Part shown: positions 15,811 through 23,131 of the stretch, one piece after another | How positions within the stretch are numbered: position 1 is the stretch's first letter | Layout: each line of letters begins with the position of its first letter | Source of the DNA: Thauera linaloolentis 47Lol = DSM 12138 | GTDB taxonomy: Bacteria > Pseudomonadota > Gammaproteobacteria > Burkholderiales > Rhodocyclaceae | Length of the DNA stretch: 34,551 nucleotides | NCBI RefSeq assembly: GCF_000310205.1 | Contig: NZ_AMXE01000042.1 | Span: 1-34,551 of the forward strand | Reading direction: 5' to 3' | Position numbers and translations under genes: made by a program | The notes under the pieces: generated by a model | Seen by the model: the letters and a program-made list of their open reading frames with translations, nothing else | Told to the model about the DNA's origin: nothing | The model's database searches: none

Positions 15811-17988
15811 TCAACGGAATGTGTAGATGTAGCGCACGGCGATGAAATTCGCCGTCTGCTTGGGCTTGACGCTCACATACGTGCCGTCGGCATAGCTGAA
15901 CGGCGAGCCGTCGGCCAGCGACCAGGTCCAGTCGTTGGTCTTCCAGCGCTCGTGGATGAAGTCGACGCGCACCTCGGCGCTGTCGTCGATGACGTAGGAC
16001 GAGAACACGCTCACCCTGAACAAGCGGCTGTCGATGTCGGACAGGTCGCCGGAGAAGTTCGCCGGCAGCAGCGTGCTTCCCCCGGGCAGCAAGCTGACGC
16101 GCTGGTCGTACTTGCTGGTGCTGCGCGTCCACTCCAGGTCGGCGCCAACCTTGAGCTGCGACATCGCCTCGCCGCGCACGCCCAGCCCGAACGAGTGGCC
16201 GACGTCCTCGAGCGCGGTATCGAGAATCGCCGGGCTGCCGCCGCCGTTGGCCGCGCGCGCGTTGCGCTGCCGCGCCTTGCTCTGGTCGTACGAGTACCAG
16301 CCGTTGAGCCGCCACGTATCGCTCAGCACATAGGCCGCATCCAGGCTGTAGAGACGTGTCGTGCCCTTGTGCAGGCCGAAGGGCCGCGTGTCGGCGACGG
16401 CGGCGTCGTAGCTGTCGTCGTGCTCGTACTTGTCGCGCCCGTCCTCGATGTTGAACTGGAGGGAGAGGTTTTCCAGCGGCATCCAGTCGAGGGCGAGGCG
16501 GACCTTGTTACGGTCGCGGTCGGCGATGTTCAGGGGGCTGATCCGGTTGCTGAACTGGGCGAACCCCTGGTTGTCGGTGTTGTAGGTGCTGTTCGCGCGC
16601 ACCCAGCTCGAGCCGGAGCGTTCGCTGTACAGATAGGACAGCGAGCCGTTGAGCACCTCGGAGAGCGATTTCCTCAGTTCGAGGCGCCACGTCGTTTCAT
16701 CCACGTCCTTGCGCATCGGCACGACGCGCTGCGCATCCGGTCCGCCCGCGCCGTCGACCACCGAAACCTTGCGGTCCTGCTGGCGCTCATCCACGCCGAG
16801 GGTGACGCGGTAGTCGGACGGTAGCCGGTAGCTGGCCTCGAGCTTGGCGGTCAGGGTTTCGTTGGAAACCGGCATGTAGTTCATGCACTGGTTGACGCCG
16901 CACGCGGGGTTGACCTGGATGAAACGGCTGGTCGGCGTCTTGTCGTCGACATCCTCATAGCGCAGATTGGCCAGCAGCGACAGCTCCTTGGTCGGCCGCG
17001 ACGTCAGTCCGAGCTGGAACAGCTTGGTGTCGACCCGGCCGTCCAGCCTGGACGGCGAGCCATCCACCGAGATGCCGAGGCCCTGTGTCGGCAGGCGGTC
17101 ATCCTGCGTCGCGCGGGTATAGGCCAGCTTGAAGGTGGCGCGGGTGCTGGACGTGAAGTTGTAGCCGCCGTTCAGGTAGATCTGGTGCGCCTGGTTGTCG
17201 AGCGGCTGGGTGAAGTAGGTGGTGCCGCTGAGCGAGCCATCGGCCAGCCTGTTGGCATGGGTCACCATGTCGCGCCGGGTCCTGTACCAGCTCCCGTAGT
17301 ACCCCCCGGACAACTGCAGCTTTTCCGCAGTGTAGTTCAGCACCGCATCGACCTGGCGGGTGGTGCTGTCGATCGGCTCGAGCAGGAAGGTCGGCGAAAG
17401 GCCGCTGGAAGGGCGCAGCCCGCTGCTGCGCCAGCCCGTCTTCTCCTCGTTCTTGAAGTCGAGCTGGAAATCGAGGCCGGGCATCAGGTTCTTGTACAGG
17501 CCCAGGGTGCTGATCTGGCGCTCGCTGCTCGGCCTGACCGTGTGCTTGAGCAGCGAGCCATGGCCCTGAACCTGCGTCGCCCCGCCATTGCTCGTCTGCA
17601 GCGAGGTATTGAAGGTGTTCGGGTTGTCGCGCGTGATGCGCTTGAAGCCCAGCGAGATGCCGACGTCGCCCTGGCGCAGGTATTCGCCGCGGATCTTCTC
17701 GCTGCCGTCGATGCCGAGATTGCGGACATCGAGCTTCCACCACGTGCCGTTATCGGCATCCAGCCTGACGATGTCCGCATCGATCAGCCCGTAGGCCTGG
17801 CCTTCGCGCATGCCATCGTACATGCCCTGCTGGTAGCGGTCCCCGGACCAGTTGCCGATGCCGACCGAAACCGAGCTTTGCGGCTTCATCAGCGCGTCGC
17901 GTTCGTCATCCGCCTGGGCCGGCCCGAAGACGGCCAGCAAGGCGGCGGAGAGAGCGGTCAGGCGAAACACGCTCGTCGTAATGTGCAT
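15811..17988 (-). CDS. MtrB/PioB-family decaheme-associated outer-membrane barrel, module 1
   Basis: Predicted outer-membrane beta-barrel of 725 aa that would sheath the decaheme cytochrome encoded 16 bp upstream and let electrons cross the outer membrane. A signal peptide (about residues 1-26, ending AQA) is followed by a short periplasmic region. The rest consists of alternating amphipathic strands with tight turns, typical of MtrB/PioB/MtoB, including repeated D-R/K strand pairs such as SDTWRLNGWYSYDQSKA. The N-terminal CXXC motif described in Shewanella MtrB is absent; the only cysteines are C363 and C368 in a loop. The C-terminus is IYTFR, so phenylalanine is next to last. Family assignment rests on this architecture and the adjacent decaheme gene. 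Confidence 0.88.
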   Translation of the reverse strand: MHITTSVFRLTALSAALLAVFGPAQADDERDALMKPQSSVSVGIGNWSGDRYQQGMYDGMREGQAYGLIDADIVRLDADNGTWWKLDVRNLGIDGSEKIRGEYLRQGDVGISLGFKRITRDNPNTFNTSLQTSNGGATQVQGHGSLLKHTVRPSSERQISTLGLYKNLMPGLDFQLDFKNEEKTGWRSSGLRPSSGLSPTFLLEPIDSTTRQVDAVLNYTAEKLQLSGGYYGSWYRTRRDMVTHANRLADGSLSGTTYFTQPLDNQAHQIYLNGGYNFTSSTRATFKLAYTRATQDDRLPTQGLGISVDGSPSRLDGRVDTKLFQLGLTSRPTKELSLLANLRYEDVDDKTPTSRFIQVNPACGVNQCMNYMPVSNETLTAKLEASYRLPSDYRVTLGVDERQQDRKVSVVDGAGGPDAQRVVPMRKDVDETTWRLELRKSLSEVLNGSLSYLYSERSGSSWVRANSTYNTDNQGFAQFSNRISPLNIADRDRNKVRLALDWMPLENLSLQFNIEDGRDKYEHDDSYDAAVADTRPFGLHKGTTRLYSLDAAYVLSDTWRLNGWYSYDQSKARQRNARAANGGGSPAILDTALEDVGHSFGLGVRGEAMSQLKVGADLEWTRSTSKYDQRVSLLPGGSTLLPANFSGDLSDIDSRLFRVSVFSSYVIDDSAEVRVDFIHERWKTNDWTWSLADGSPFSYADGTYVSVKPKQTANFIAVRYIYTFR

Positions 17989-18004
17989 GATTTCTCTCCC
18001 TCGC

Positions 18005-18961
18005 TCAGTAGCGGAAACGCCGGGTGGTGATGGCGTCCTGCGTGCTGTTGCTGCCGTGGATGTTGGTATGGCAGTTCAGGCAGCCGCGCGCGACCGTGCC
18101 CGTGGCCGTGCTGCCCAGGACGCCGGAGGCCGTCGGCAGGCCTGCGGCCTGGCTCGGGTGGCTGCTCTGGCTGTGGCATTCCTGGCACAGGAAGGGCGGA
18201 CGGGACTTGAGCAGGCTGGCGGTCGTCGTGCCGTGCGGGTTGTGGCAGCTGCCGCAATCCTCGGCGACGGGCTGGTGGTTGTGCACGAAGGGGCCGCGCT
18301 TCTCCATGTGGCAGCTGTAGCAGGTCTCGTTGACGCTGTTCCTGAGCAACTGCTTGGGATTGTCGCCATGCACGTTGTGGCAGTCCGAGCACGTCATCTT
18401 GCCTTCGGGGATGGGGTGGTGCGAGGGACGGGTAAGCTCGGCGCGCTGCTGCTTGTGGCAGCTGTAGCAGACCTGCGGCTGCTCGAGCTCGTCGCGCACC
18501 TTGTCGTGGCCGGTGTGCACCTGGTGGCAGCTGGTACAGGACACGTCGCGCGCGGCGTGGGTGCTGCTGTTCCAGTTCATGTGCTTGCCGCCCTGGTGAC
18601 AGGACATGCAGGTCGCGCTCTGCTGCTCGGCCGTCAGATGCGATTTCTTGCTGAAGAAGACGTCCGGCGCGGGACGCACCTGCACGTCCTCGGGCTTGTT
18701 GACGTGCGCTTCGCTTTCTCCGTGACAGGTGGTACAGCTCGGCACCCGGCCGTCCTTCGTCACGCCGTGCTTGGTCTTGGCGATCGACAATACGGGGGCG
18801 ACCTCGTATTCGTCATGGCAGCTCGTGCACTTCGCATCACCCTGATAGATGATGTCCTCGCCCTCCTGCGCTTCTTCCTGCGCCAGCGCGGAAGGCGCGA
18901 AAGTGCCGACACCCGCGATCATCAGGGCCGCGAGCAGCCCCTTCTTTATCGTTTTGAACAT
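18005..18961 (-). CDS. Periplasmic decaheme cytochrome c, MtrA/DmsE family, module 1
   Basis: Multiheme cytochrome of 318 aa with a signal peptide (to about residue 27, ALA/Q) and exactly ten CXXCH motifs: at 45, 76, 118, 142, 165, 191, 214, 236, 259 and 294. Extra histidines between them allow bis-histidine ligation. MtrA-type signatures are present, including CYSCHMEKRGPFVHNHQPV, CHNPHGTTTASLL and a C-terminal CHTNIHGSN. Length equals Shewanella MtrA (about 333 aa) rather than the longer PioA. It is expected to insert into the barrel encoded immediately downstream and act as an electron wire between periplasm and cell exterior. It is 28 bp after the monoheme cytochrome gene. No MtrC-like or DMSO-reductase genes adjoin it, so donor, acceptor and direction are open. 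Confidence 0.95.
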   Translation of the reverse strand: MFKTIKKGLLAALMIAGVGTFAPSALAQEEAQEGEDIIYQGDAKCTSCHDEYEVAPVLSIAKTKHGVTKDGRVPSCTTCHGESEAHVNKPEDVQVRPAPDVFFSKKSHLTAEQQSATCMSCHQGGKHMNWNSSTHAARDVSCTSCHQVHTGHDKVRDELEQPQVCYSCHKQQRAELTRPSHHPIPEGKMTCSDCHNVHGDNPKQLLRNSVNETCYSCHMEKRGPFVHNHQPVAEDCGSCHNPHGTTTASLLKSRPPFLCQECHSQSSHPSQAAGLPTASGVLGSTATGTVARGCLNCHTNIHGSNSTQDAITTRRFRY

Positions 18962-18989
18962 GGAGGTACCCCCGGGGCAATCGGACGGC

Positions 18990-19334
18990 TTACGGACGGG
19001 ACAGAATCCACTGGACGACGGCGTTGATCTCGTCTTCCTTCTTCGTCTTCAGCGGCTCGTGGTCCTCTTGCTTGCCCTTGATCTCCACCTTGCCGAAGGT
19101 CGTCACGTGCTTGTGGATTTCCGCTGCGGCATCAGGCTTGTCGCGGTACTTCGCGGCGATTTCCTTGTACGAAGGGCCGTCCTTTGCCTTTTCCGGCGTA
19201 TGGCACTTCATGCAGTTGTTCTTCTTCAGCAGGGACTTGACCTCGTTGTCATCCATGGCGTGCGAAGCGGACGCGCCAAGGAACAAGACGGTACAGGCGG
19301 CGGACAGGGCGGTACGGAACAGGCGGGCTTTCAT
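18990..19334 (-). CDS. Monoheme class I-like cytochrome c lacking an obvious axial methionine
   Basis: Small periplasmic cytochrome of 114 aa with signal peptide (residues 1-26), a single heme site CMKCH (41-45) and a C-terminal helix VVQWIL as in c551/c5 proteins. The mature protein contains only two methionines, one near its N-terminus and one within CMKCH. The region where class I cytochromes carry the axial Met instead reads KQEDHEPLKTKKEDE with H92; H74 and H76 lie upstream. Histidine as sixth ligand, hence a lower potential, is therefore likely but inferred. It is the first gene of module 1 and is suited to shuttle electrons between the cytochrome b and the decaheme protein. A short GAGAG sequence precedes the ATG. 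Confidence 0.9.
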   Translation of the reverse strand: MKARLFRTALSAACTVLFLGASASHAMDDNEVKSLLKKNNCMKCHTPEKAKDGPSYKEIAAKYRDKPDAAAEIHKHVTTFGKVEIKGKQEDHEPLKTKKEDEINAVVQWILSRP

Positions 19335-19423
19335 TTCGGATCTCTCGCACAGGTGGTTCGAAAACGCGCGCCGGACGGGAAAACCGGCTACGACAGTGCG
19401 ATTGTGTTCCGATCCGGAAAAAC

Positions 19424-19456
19424 CCTACATCGGAAAGGGATTAAAGTACCTGTAGG
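19424..19456. repeat. Spaced inverted repeat upstream of module 1
   Basis: CCTACA (19424-19429) and its reverse complement TGTAGG (19451-19456) are separated by 21 bp in the promoter region of the monoheme cytochrome gene. The right arm overlaps the separate inverted heptad site at 19453-19466. Paired half-sites about two to three helical turns apart would fit cooperative dimers or a regulator plus polymerase arrangement. Chance occurrence is possible with 6-bp arms. Confidence 0.35.
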
Positions 19457-19466
19457 AAATATCCTA
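19453..19466. promoter_or_regulatory. Inverted heptad site, candidate target of the adjacent NarL-type regulator
   Basis: TAGGAAATATCCTA consists of two head-to-head heptads, TTTCCTA and TATCCTA, and lies 119 bp upstream of the monoheme cytochrome start. The heptad TTTCCTA is close to the published recognition sequence of the NarL-family regulator BvgA, and NarL-family proteins generally bind paired inverted heptamers. The NarL-type regulator gene lies immediately on the other side of this site. The link is inferred. Confidence 0.45.
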
Positions 19467-19496
19467 ATGCTGCGGCGCGTCCGTCCCGTGCCGCGG

Positions 19497-19514
19497 CCGC
19501 CGGGGATCCGGCGG
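19497..19514 (-). terminator. Hairpin after the response regulator gene
   Basis: CCGCCGG (19497-19503) and CCGGCGG (19508-19514) form a 7-bp stem with a 4-nt loop, 10 nt after the response regulator stop. It lacks a T-run, so it is only a weak terminator candidate separating the regulatory pair from module 1. Confidence 0.4.
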
Positions 19515-19524
19515 AGAGAAGGCC

Positions 19525-20178
19525 TCAGTACAGGTCGCCGGGATCGACGAGGTGATGGGCGATGGCATAGCGCACGAGTTCGGACAGGTTGCCCATTTCC
19601 ATCTTCTGCAGGATGCGCGTCTTGTGCGTGCTGATGGTCTTCACGCTCAGCGACAGTTCGGTGGCGATCTCGGTCAGGCCGTGGCCCTGGACCAGCATGC
19701 CGAACACCTGGTATTCGCGGTCCGACAGCAGCGTATGGGGCAGCACGGTACCGATCGGGCGCAGGGCGCGCGCCATCAGCTCAGCCACCTTCTCACTGAC
19801 ATACACCCCGCCATGCGCAACGCGGCGCATAGCGTGCAGCAGCAGCTCACAGTCGCTTTCCTTGGTGACGTAGCCCGCGGCGCCGGCATGCAGCGCACGC
19901 ACCGCGTACTGCTCCTCCTGGTGCATGCTGAGGACGAGGATGGGCAAGCCGGGCTGCTCGTCCTTGACCAGCCGGATCAGGTCCAGCCCGCTGCGTCCGG
20001 GCATCGAGATGTCGAGCACGAGCAGGTCCCAGGCGCGGCTGCGCACCATATGCACGACCTCGATGCCATTGGCCGCCTCGCCGACGACGCTCAGGTCGTC
20101 GGTCTCGGCGAGAATCTGCTTCAGGCCGTCGCGGACGATGGCGTGGTCGTCGGCCAGTAGCACTTGCAGTTTTCCCAT
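19525..20178 (-). CDS. NarL/FixJ-family response regulator
   Basis: DNA-binding response regulator of 217 aa. The receiver domain has the acidic pair D10/D11, phosphoacceptor D56 in LLVLDISMPGRSG, the switch threonine/serine region LVLSMHQEE and lysine in GYVTKES. A LuxR-type helix-turn-helix follows at about residues 148-212 (LLSDREYQVFGMLVQGHGLTEIA, LSLSVKTISTHKTRIL). It is the partner of the sensor kinase encoded 97 bp upstream on the same strand. Position between two cytochrome conduits suggests it controls one or both, and a candidate inverted heptad site lies beyond its 3' end in front of module 1. The start ATG at 20178 gives the normal MGKLQVLLADDH; a longer frame upstream is not supported. 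Confidence 0.94.
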   Translation of the reverse strand: MGKLQVLLADDHAIVRDGLKQILAETDDLSVVGEAANGIEVVHMVRSRAWDLLVLDISMPGRSGLDLIRLVKDEQPGLPILVLSMHQEEQYAVRALHAGAAGYVTKESDCELLLHAMRRVAHGGVYVSEKVAELMARALRPIGTVLPHTLLSDREYQVFGMLVQGHGLTEIATELSLSVKTISTHKTRILQKMEMGNLSELVRYAIAHHLVDPGDLY

Positions 20179-20209
20179 GCTGCGACTTCTCCTTGTCTGC
20201 AAAATTTTC

Positions 20210-20228
20210 CGGCAGGCATCCCCTGCCG
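20210..20228 (-). repeat. Small hairpin between kinase and response regulator genes
   Basis: CGGCAGG (20210-20216) and CCTGCCG (20222-20228) form a 7-bp stem with a 5-nt loop in the 97-bp gap. On the minus strand it is followed by GAAAATTTTGC, which is not a clean T-run. It may partly attenuate transcription between the two genes; it is weak evidence for a terminator. Confidence 0.3.
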
Positions 20229-20275
20229 AAGCCACGCTGCGCATGCGCGATGCTACCCGGCGCAGGCAGCCTGGC

Positions 20276-22309
20276 TCAGGACTGCACCGGGATCCGCATC
20301 TCGATCCGCGTCCCCTCGCCGGGCACGGAGAATACCGACAGCACGCCGCCATTGGCCCGCGCGCGCTCCCGCATTCCGAGCAGCCCCAGCCCGGTCCTGC
20401 GCACATCGTCCACGACGAAGCCGACGCCATCATCGGATACCGTCAGCCTCCAATCATCGCCATCGCGGCGGAATTCGATCAACACCGCCCGCGCATGCGC
20501 GTACTTGATGATGTTGGTGAGCGACTCCTGCAGCACGCGGAACAACGACAAGGCCTGGCTGCCGCCGCGCGGCGGCTCGTCGCGCTCATCCACGTCGAGC
20601 GTCACGCCCACCCCGGTGCGCTTCGAGAAATCGTCGACGAGCCAGGAGATGGCCGCAACCAGTCCGAGGTCGTCAAGGATCAAGGGGCGCAGCTGGTAGG
20701 TGATGCGGCGCACCGAGCCGATCGTCTGGCTGAGCTGGCCCTTGATGACGCCGACCTTTTCCCTGAGATCGGCCCGATCCGCCGGCAGGCGCCCGCCCAG
20801 CCACGACAGCTCCAGCCGGATGCCGGTCAGGAGCTGGCCGAGCTCATCATGCATCTCGCGGGCGACGTCGGCGCGTTCCTGCTCGCGCACGTTCTGCATC
20901 GCGGTGGACAGCTCCAGCAAGCGCTGGTTGGTGACGCGCAGGTTCTCGTCGCTCTTCCTGCGCTCGGTGAGGTCGCGCAGCACGACGGTGAAGATCCGGT
21001 TGTCGCGGAACACCGTGGCCGAGAAACTGCACTCGGCCGGAAACTCGCTGCCATCGGCATGCAGGCCGCGCATCTCGGCCTGCCCCAGCCCGCCCCGCTC
21101 GCCGAGGCCGGCATCGCGCCAGACCCCGGCGATACGCACGAAAACCGCCCGCGACGGCGGCGCCAGCAAGTCCTCGAAGGGACGGCCGACGAGCTTGGCG
21201 GCATCACAGCCGAACATGTGCTCGGCGGCGCGGTTACAGAGCACGACGGCGAAGCACTCGTCGAGAATGACGATGCCGTCGGTCACCGACTGCAGCATCT
21301 GGCGCAGGCGTTCGTCGCTTTCGCGCAGTTCCGACTCCGCCTCCTCGTGCCGCAGCAAGCTCCAGATCAGGCCGCCCGCCGCGACCAGGATCAACAACGA
21401 GACGATCACCGCGCCGCCGACGATCGGACGCATGATCTGGGGCCATGCATAGAGCGCGTCGTCCTCGTCGATCGCGACTGAAATCGCCAGCGGATACTGC
21501 GGTACGGCCCGGTAAGCGATGAAACGGTTCCGGCCATGCGAGGCCTCGGTCACCATGACGACCTCGCCCGAGACGCCGGGGCCGGGCATCAGGCCGGCGG
21601 GCAGCATGGCGGTGGGCCTGCCGGTCAGCACCGGATCCGGCGGCGCGCCCGCCACCAGCACGCCGCTACCGTCGAGCAGCTCGATGCGCCGCCTCACCCG
21701 CGGGTCGACCCGGCTGTAGAACCCCTCGAAATAGTCGATCAGGATCGACACCGCCAGCACGCCGCGGAAATTGCCTTCCGGATCATCCAGCCTACAGGCG
21801 ATGATCAGCGTCCAGCGGCCGTCGGCGCGGCTGAGGATGGGCGCGCTGATGACCAGCTCCTCGCTGCCGGCGGCGGCGGCGCGGCGGAAATAATCGCGGT
21901 CGGCGAGCGAATCCGGCGGGGGGCCGCCGGGCAGCGAGGAATTGGTCGGGTATCCGTGCGGGTCGATGACGAATATCGACCGGATCTGCGGCAGGCCCGC
22001 GGAGCGGGCGCTGAGCAGGGCCTGCACCGGGAAGCTGTCCAGCGGCAGGCTCTGGCCGATCGTGTCGGACAAACGGTATTGCACACCGCGCAAGGCCACC
22101 GTCGCGCCTTCGAAGGCCCGGCTGCTCTGCTCGGCGAGTATCACGGCCAGGCTGTGGATCTCGGCGCGGGCCCGTTCCAGCTCGGCGCGGCGCAACTCGA
22201 GGAGCACCAGCCCGGCACCGAGCACCAGGGCACTGACAATCAAGGCCGTCAACGCGGCGACTGCGAGGATGGGGGGCTGCAACCAGCCCGCGCGCTCCGA
22301 CTGCGGCAT
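20276..22309 (-). CDS. Membrane sensor histidine kinase with extracytoplasmic Cache-like and PAS domains
   Basis: Sensor kinase of 677 aa. Transmembrane helices at about 15-37 and 295-317 flank a periplasmic region that looks like a double Cache sensor (for example SIFVIDPHGYPTNSS, DSLADRDYFRRA and FRGVLAVSILIDYF). A PAS domain covers about 332-450 (DGIVILDECFAVVLCNRAAEHMFG). A HisKA_3 dimerisation helix has H487 in REMHDELGQ, and the HATPase_c domain has N-box ESLTNIIKYAHA (595-606), G1 DDGVGF and G2 GLGLLGMRERA. This is the NarX/UhpB/DegS type that pairs with NarL-family regulators such as the one downstream. The signal is unknown; Cache domains usually bind small organic molecules. The ATG at 22309 starts a hydrophilic N-terminus directly before the first helix. 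Confidence 0.93.
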   Translation of the reverse strand: MPQSERAGWLQPPILAVAALTALIVSALVLGAGLVLLELRRAELERARAEIHSLAVILAEQSSRAFEGATVALRGVQYRLSDTIGQSLPLDSFPVQALLSARSAGLPQIRSIFVIDPHGYPTNSSLPGGPPPDSLADRDYFRRAAAAGSEELVISAPILSRADGRWTLIIACRLDDPEGNFRGVLAVSILIDYFEGFYSRVDPRVRRRIELLDGSGVLVAGAPPDPVLTGRPTAMLPAGLMPGPGVSGEVVMVTEASHGRNRFIAYRAVPQYPLAISVAIDEDDALYAWPQIMRPIVGGAVIVSLLILVAAGGLIWSLLRHEEAESELRESDERLRQMLQSVTDGIVILDECFAVVLCNRAAEHMFGCDAAKLVGRPFEDLLAPPSRAVFVRIAGVWRDAGLGERGGLGQAEMRGLHADGSEFPAECSFSATVFRDNRIFTVVLRDLTERRKSDENLRVTNQRLLELSTAMQNVREQERADVAREMHDELGQLLTGIRLELSWLGGRLPADRADLREKVGVIKGQLSQTIGSVRRITYQLRPLILDDLGLVAAISWLVDDFSKRTGVGVTLDVDERDEPPRGGSQALSLFRVLQESLTNIIKYAHARAVLIEFRRDGDDWRLTVSDDGVGFVVDDVRRTGLGLLGMRERARANGGVLSVFSVPGEGTRIEMRIPVQS

Positions 22310-22357
22310 TCTGTTCCGGCCGGCTGGCCGGCCAATATTTGGTAACAGATTCTAAGA

Positions 22358-22373
22358 CAGAAGCCGGCTTCTG
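22358..22373. promoter_or_regulatory. Perfect 16-nt palindrome upstream of the sensor kinase
   Basis: CAGAAGCCGGCTTCTG is fully self-complementary and lies 49 bp before the kinase start, between a GC-rich hairpin and the coding region. Position and symmetry fit an operator for a dimeric regulator near the kinase promoter. No known consensus was recognised. Confidence 0.4.
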
Positions 22374-22388
22374 CGGCGCATCACGAAA

Positions 22389-22419
22389 CGGCGGCGCGGG
22401 CCCCCGGGCCCGGCCGCCG
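22389..22419 (-). terminator. Strong GC hairpin after the module 2 cytochrome genes
   Basis: On the minus strand, just downstream of the last module 2 gene (stop at 22424), CGGCGG (22389-22394) pairs with CCGCCG (22414-22419) and an inner GGGCCC pair (22398-22403, 22406-22411) extends the stem. The three bases after it are TTT. This is a plausible terminator separating module 2 from the kinase gene, although the T-run is short. Confidence 0.5.
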
Positions 22420-22423
22420 CAAA

Positions 22424-23131
22424 TCAAGGCTGGCGCGTCCCCGCGGGCAGCGTCAGCCGCGACATGTAGTCGCTGACCGCCTTCAGGTCCTCGTTGCTGT
22501 AGTCGCGGATGAAGATGACCATCTTCGGGTTGGCGTTGCGCCGCTCCCCGTCGCGGATCATCACCGCCTCCTTGTACAGATAGGCGTAGTGCTGGTGCGC
22601 CACCAGCGGATAGAACTCTGTCGCGTTGCCTTCGCCGTTCTTGCCGTGGCAGCTCGCGCAATCGTTTTCGTAGAGCTCGCGGCCGCGCTCCAGGCGGTTG
22701 CCGCTGCCCTTGCCGTTGTCGAGCGAGATCGGCAACTGGTTGAGATAGGCGGCGATGTTCGCCACTTCCTCGACCGACACCACCCACTCGCCGACGAAGG
22801 GATGCATCTTCGGATTGTCGCGGCGCCCCGCGCGCACATCCATCATCTGCTTGATCAGCACCGAGGCATGCTGGCCGGCCAGGCTCGGGTAGATGGCATC
22901 CGCCCGCCCCGAACCGTCCGACTGGTGACAGCCCTGGCAGATCTCGTAGGCGATCTTGCCTTGCTCGATGTCGGGGCGGTGGGCGAGCGCCGCATCCTTG
23001 TCGGGATCGGGCTGGTTCCACACGTAGCCGCTGGATTCGATGCCCGGCGCGCGCGGCGCGGCGTCCGGCTGGGCGAGGGCCGTGCTACAGGCCGTGGCCA
23101 GCACGAACATGGCAGAAAGTGCGGATTTCAT
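22424..23131 (-). CDS. Diheme cytochrome c (c4-like), module 2
   Basis: Periplasmic cytochrome of 235 aa with a signal peptide (about 1-20, ALA/Q) and two class I heme domains. CQGCH is at 65-69 and CASCH at 158-162. Each is followed by a candidate axial methionine in the same context, NPKM (M109 and M204), the pattern of two fused c4-type domains. Met ligation implies a relatively high potential. It overlaps the preceding cytochrome c4-like gene by 4 bp (ATGA) and closes the module 2 operon. A periplasmic electron shuttle between the decaheme conduit and an inner-membrane or terminal-oxidase partner is the likely job. Confidence 0.92.
   Translation of the reverse strand: MKSALSAMFVLATACSTALAQPDAAPRAPGIESSGYVWNQPDPDKDAALAHRPDIEQGKIAYEICQGCHQSDGSGRADAIYPSLAGQHASVLIKQMMDVRAGRRDNPKMHPFVGEWVVSVEEVANIAAYLNQLPISLDNGKGSGNRLERGRELYENDCASCHGKNGEGNATEFYPLVAHQHYAYLYKEAVMIRDGERRNANPKMVIFIRDYSNEDLKAVSDYMSRLTLPAGTRQP

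Noticed and set aside
18005-18961. Assignment of the decaheme protein as DmsE of an extracellular DMSO reductase
   Set aside because: No molybdopterin reductase (DmsA) or iron-sulfur subunit (DmsB) gene lies in the window; only family membership can be claimed.
19335-19524. Possible FNR/Anr box (TTGAT-N4-ATCAA) controlling module 1
   Set aside because: Read on both strands, no match was found here, nor in 27547-27752 upstream of module 2 or in 14758-14909 upstream of ccmA.
22316-22334. GGCCGG-rich repeats just before the kinase gene
   Set aside because: Short self-complementary GGCC units are common in this GC-rich DNA and no specific structure was convincing.
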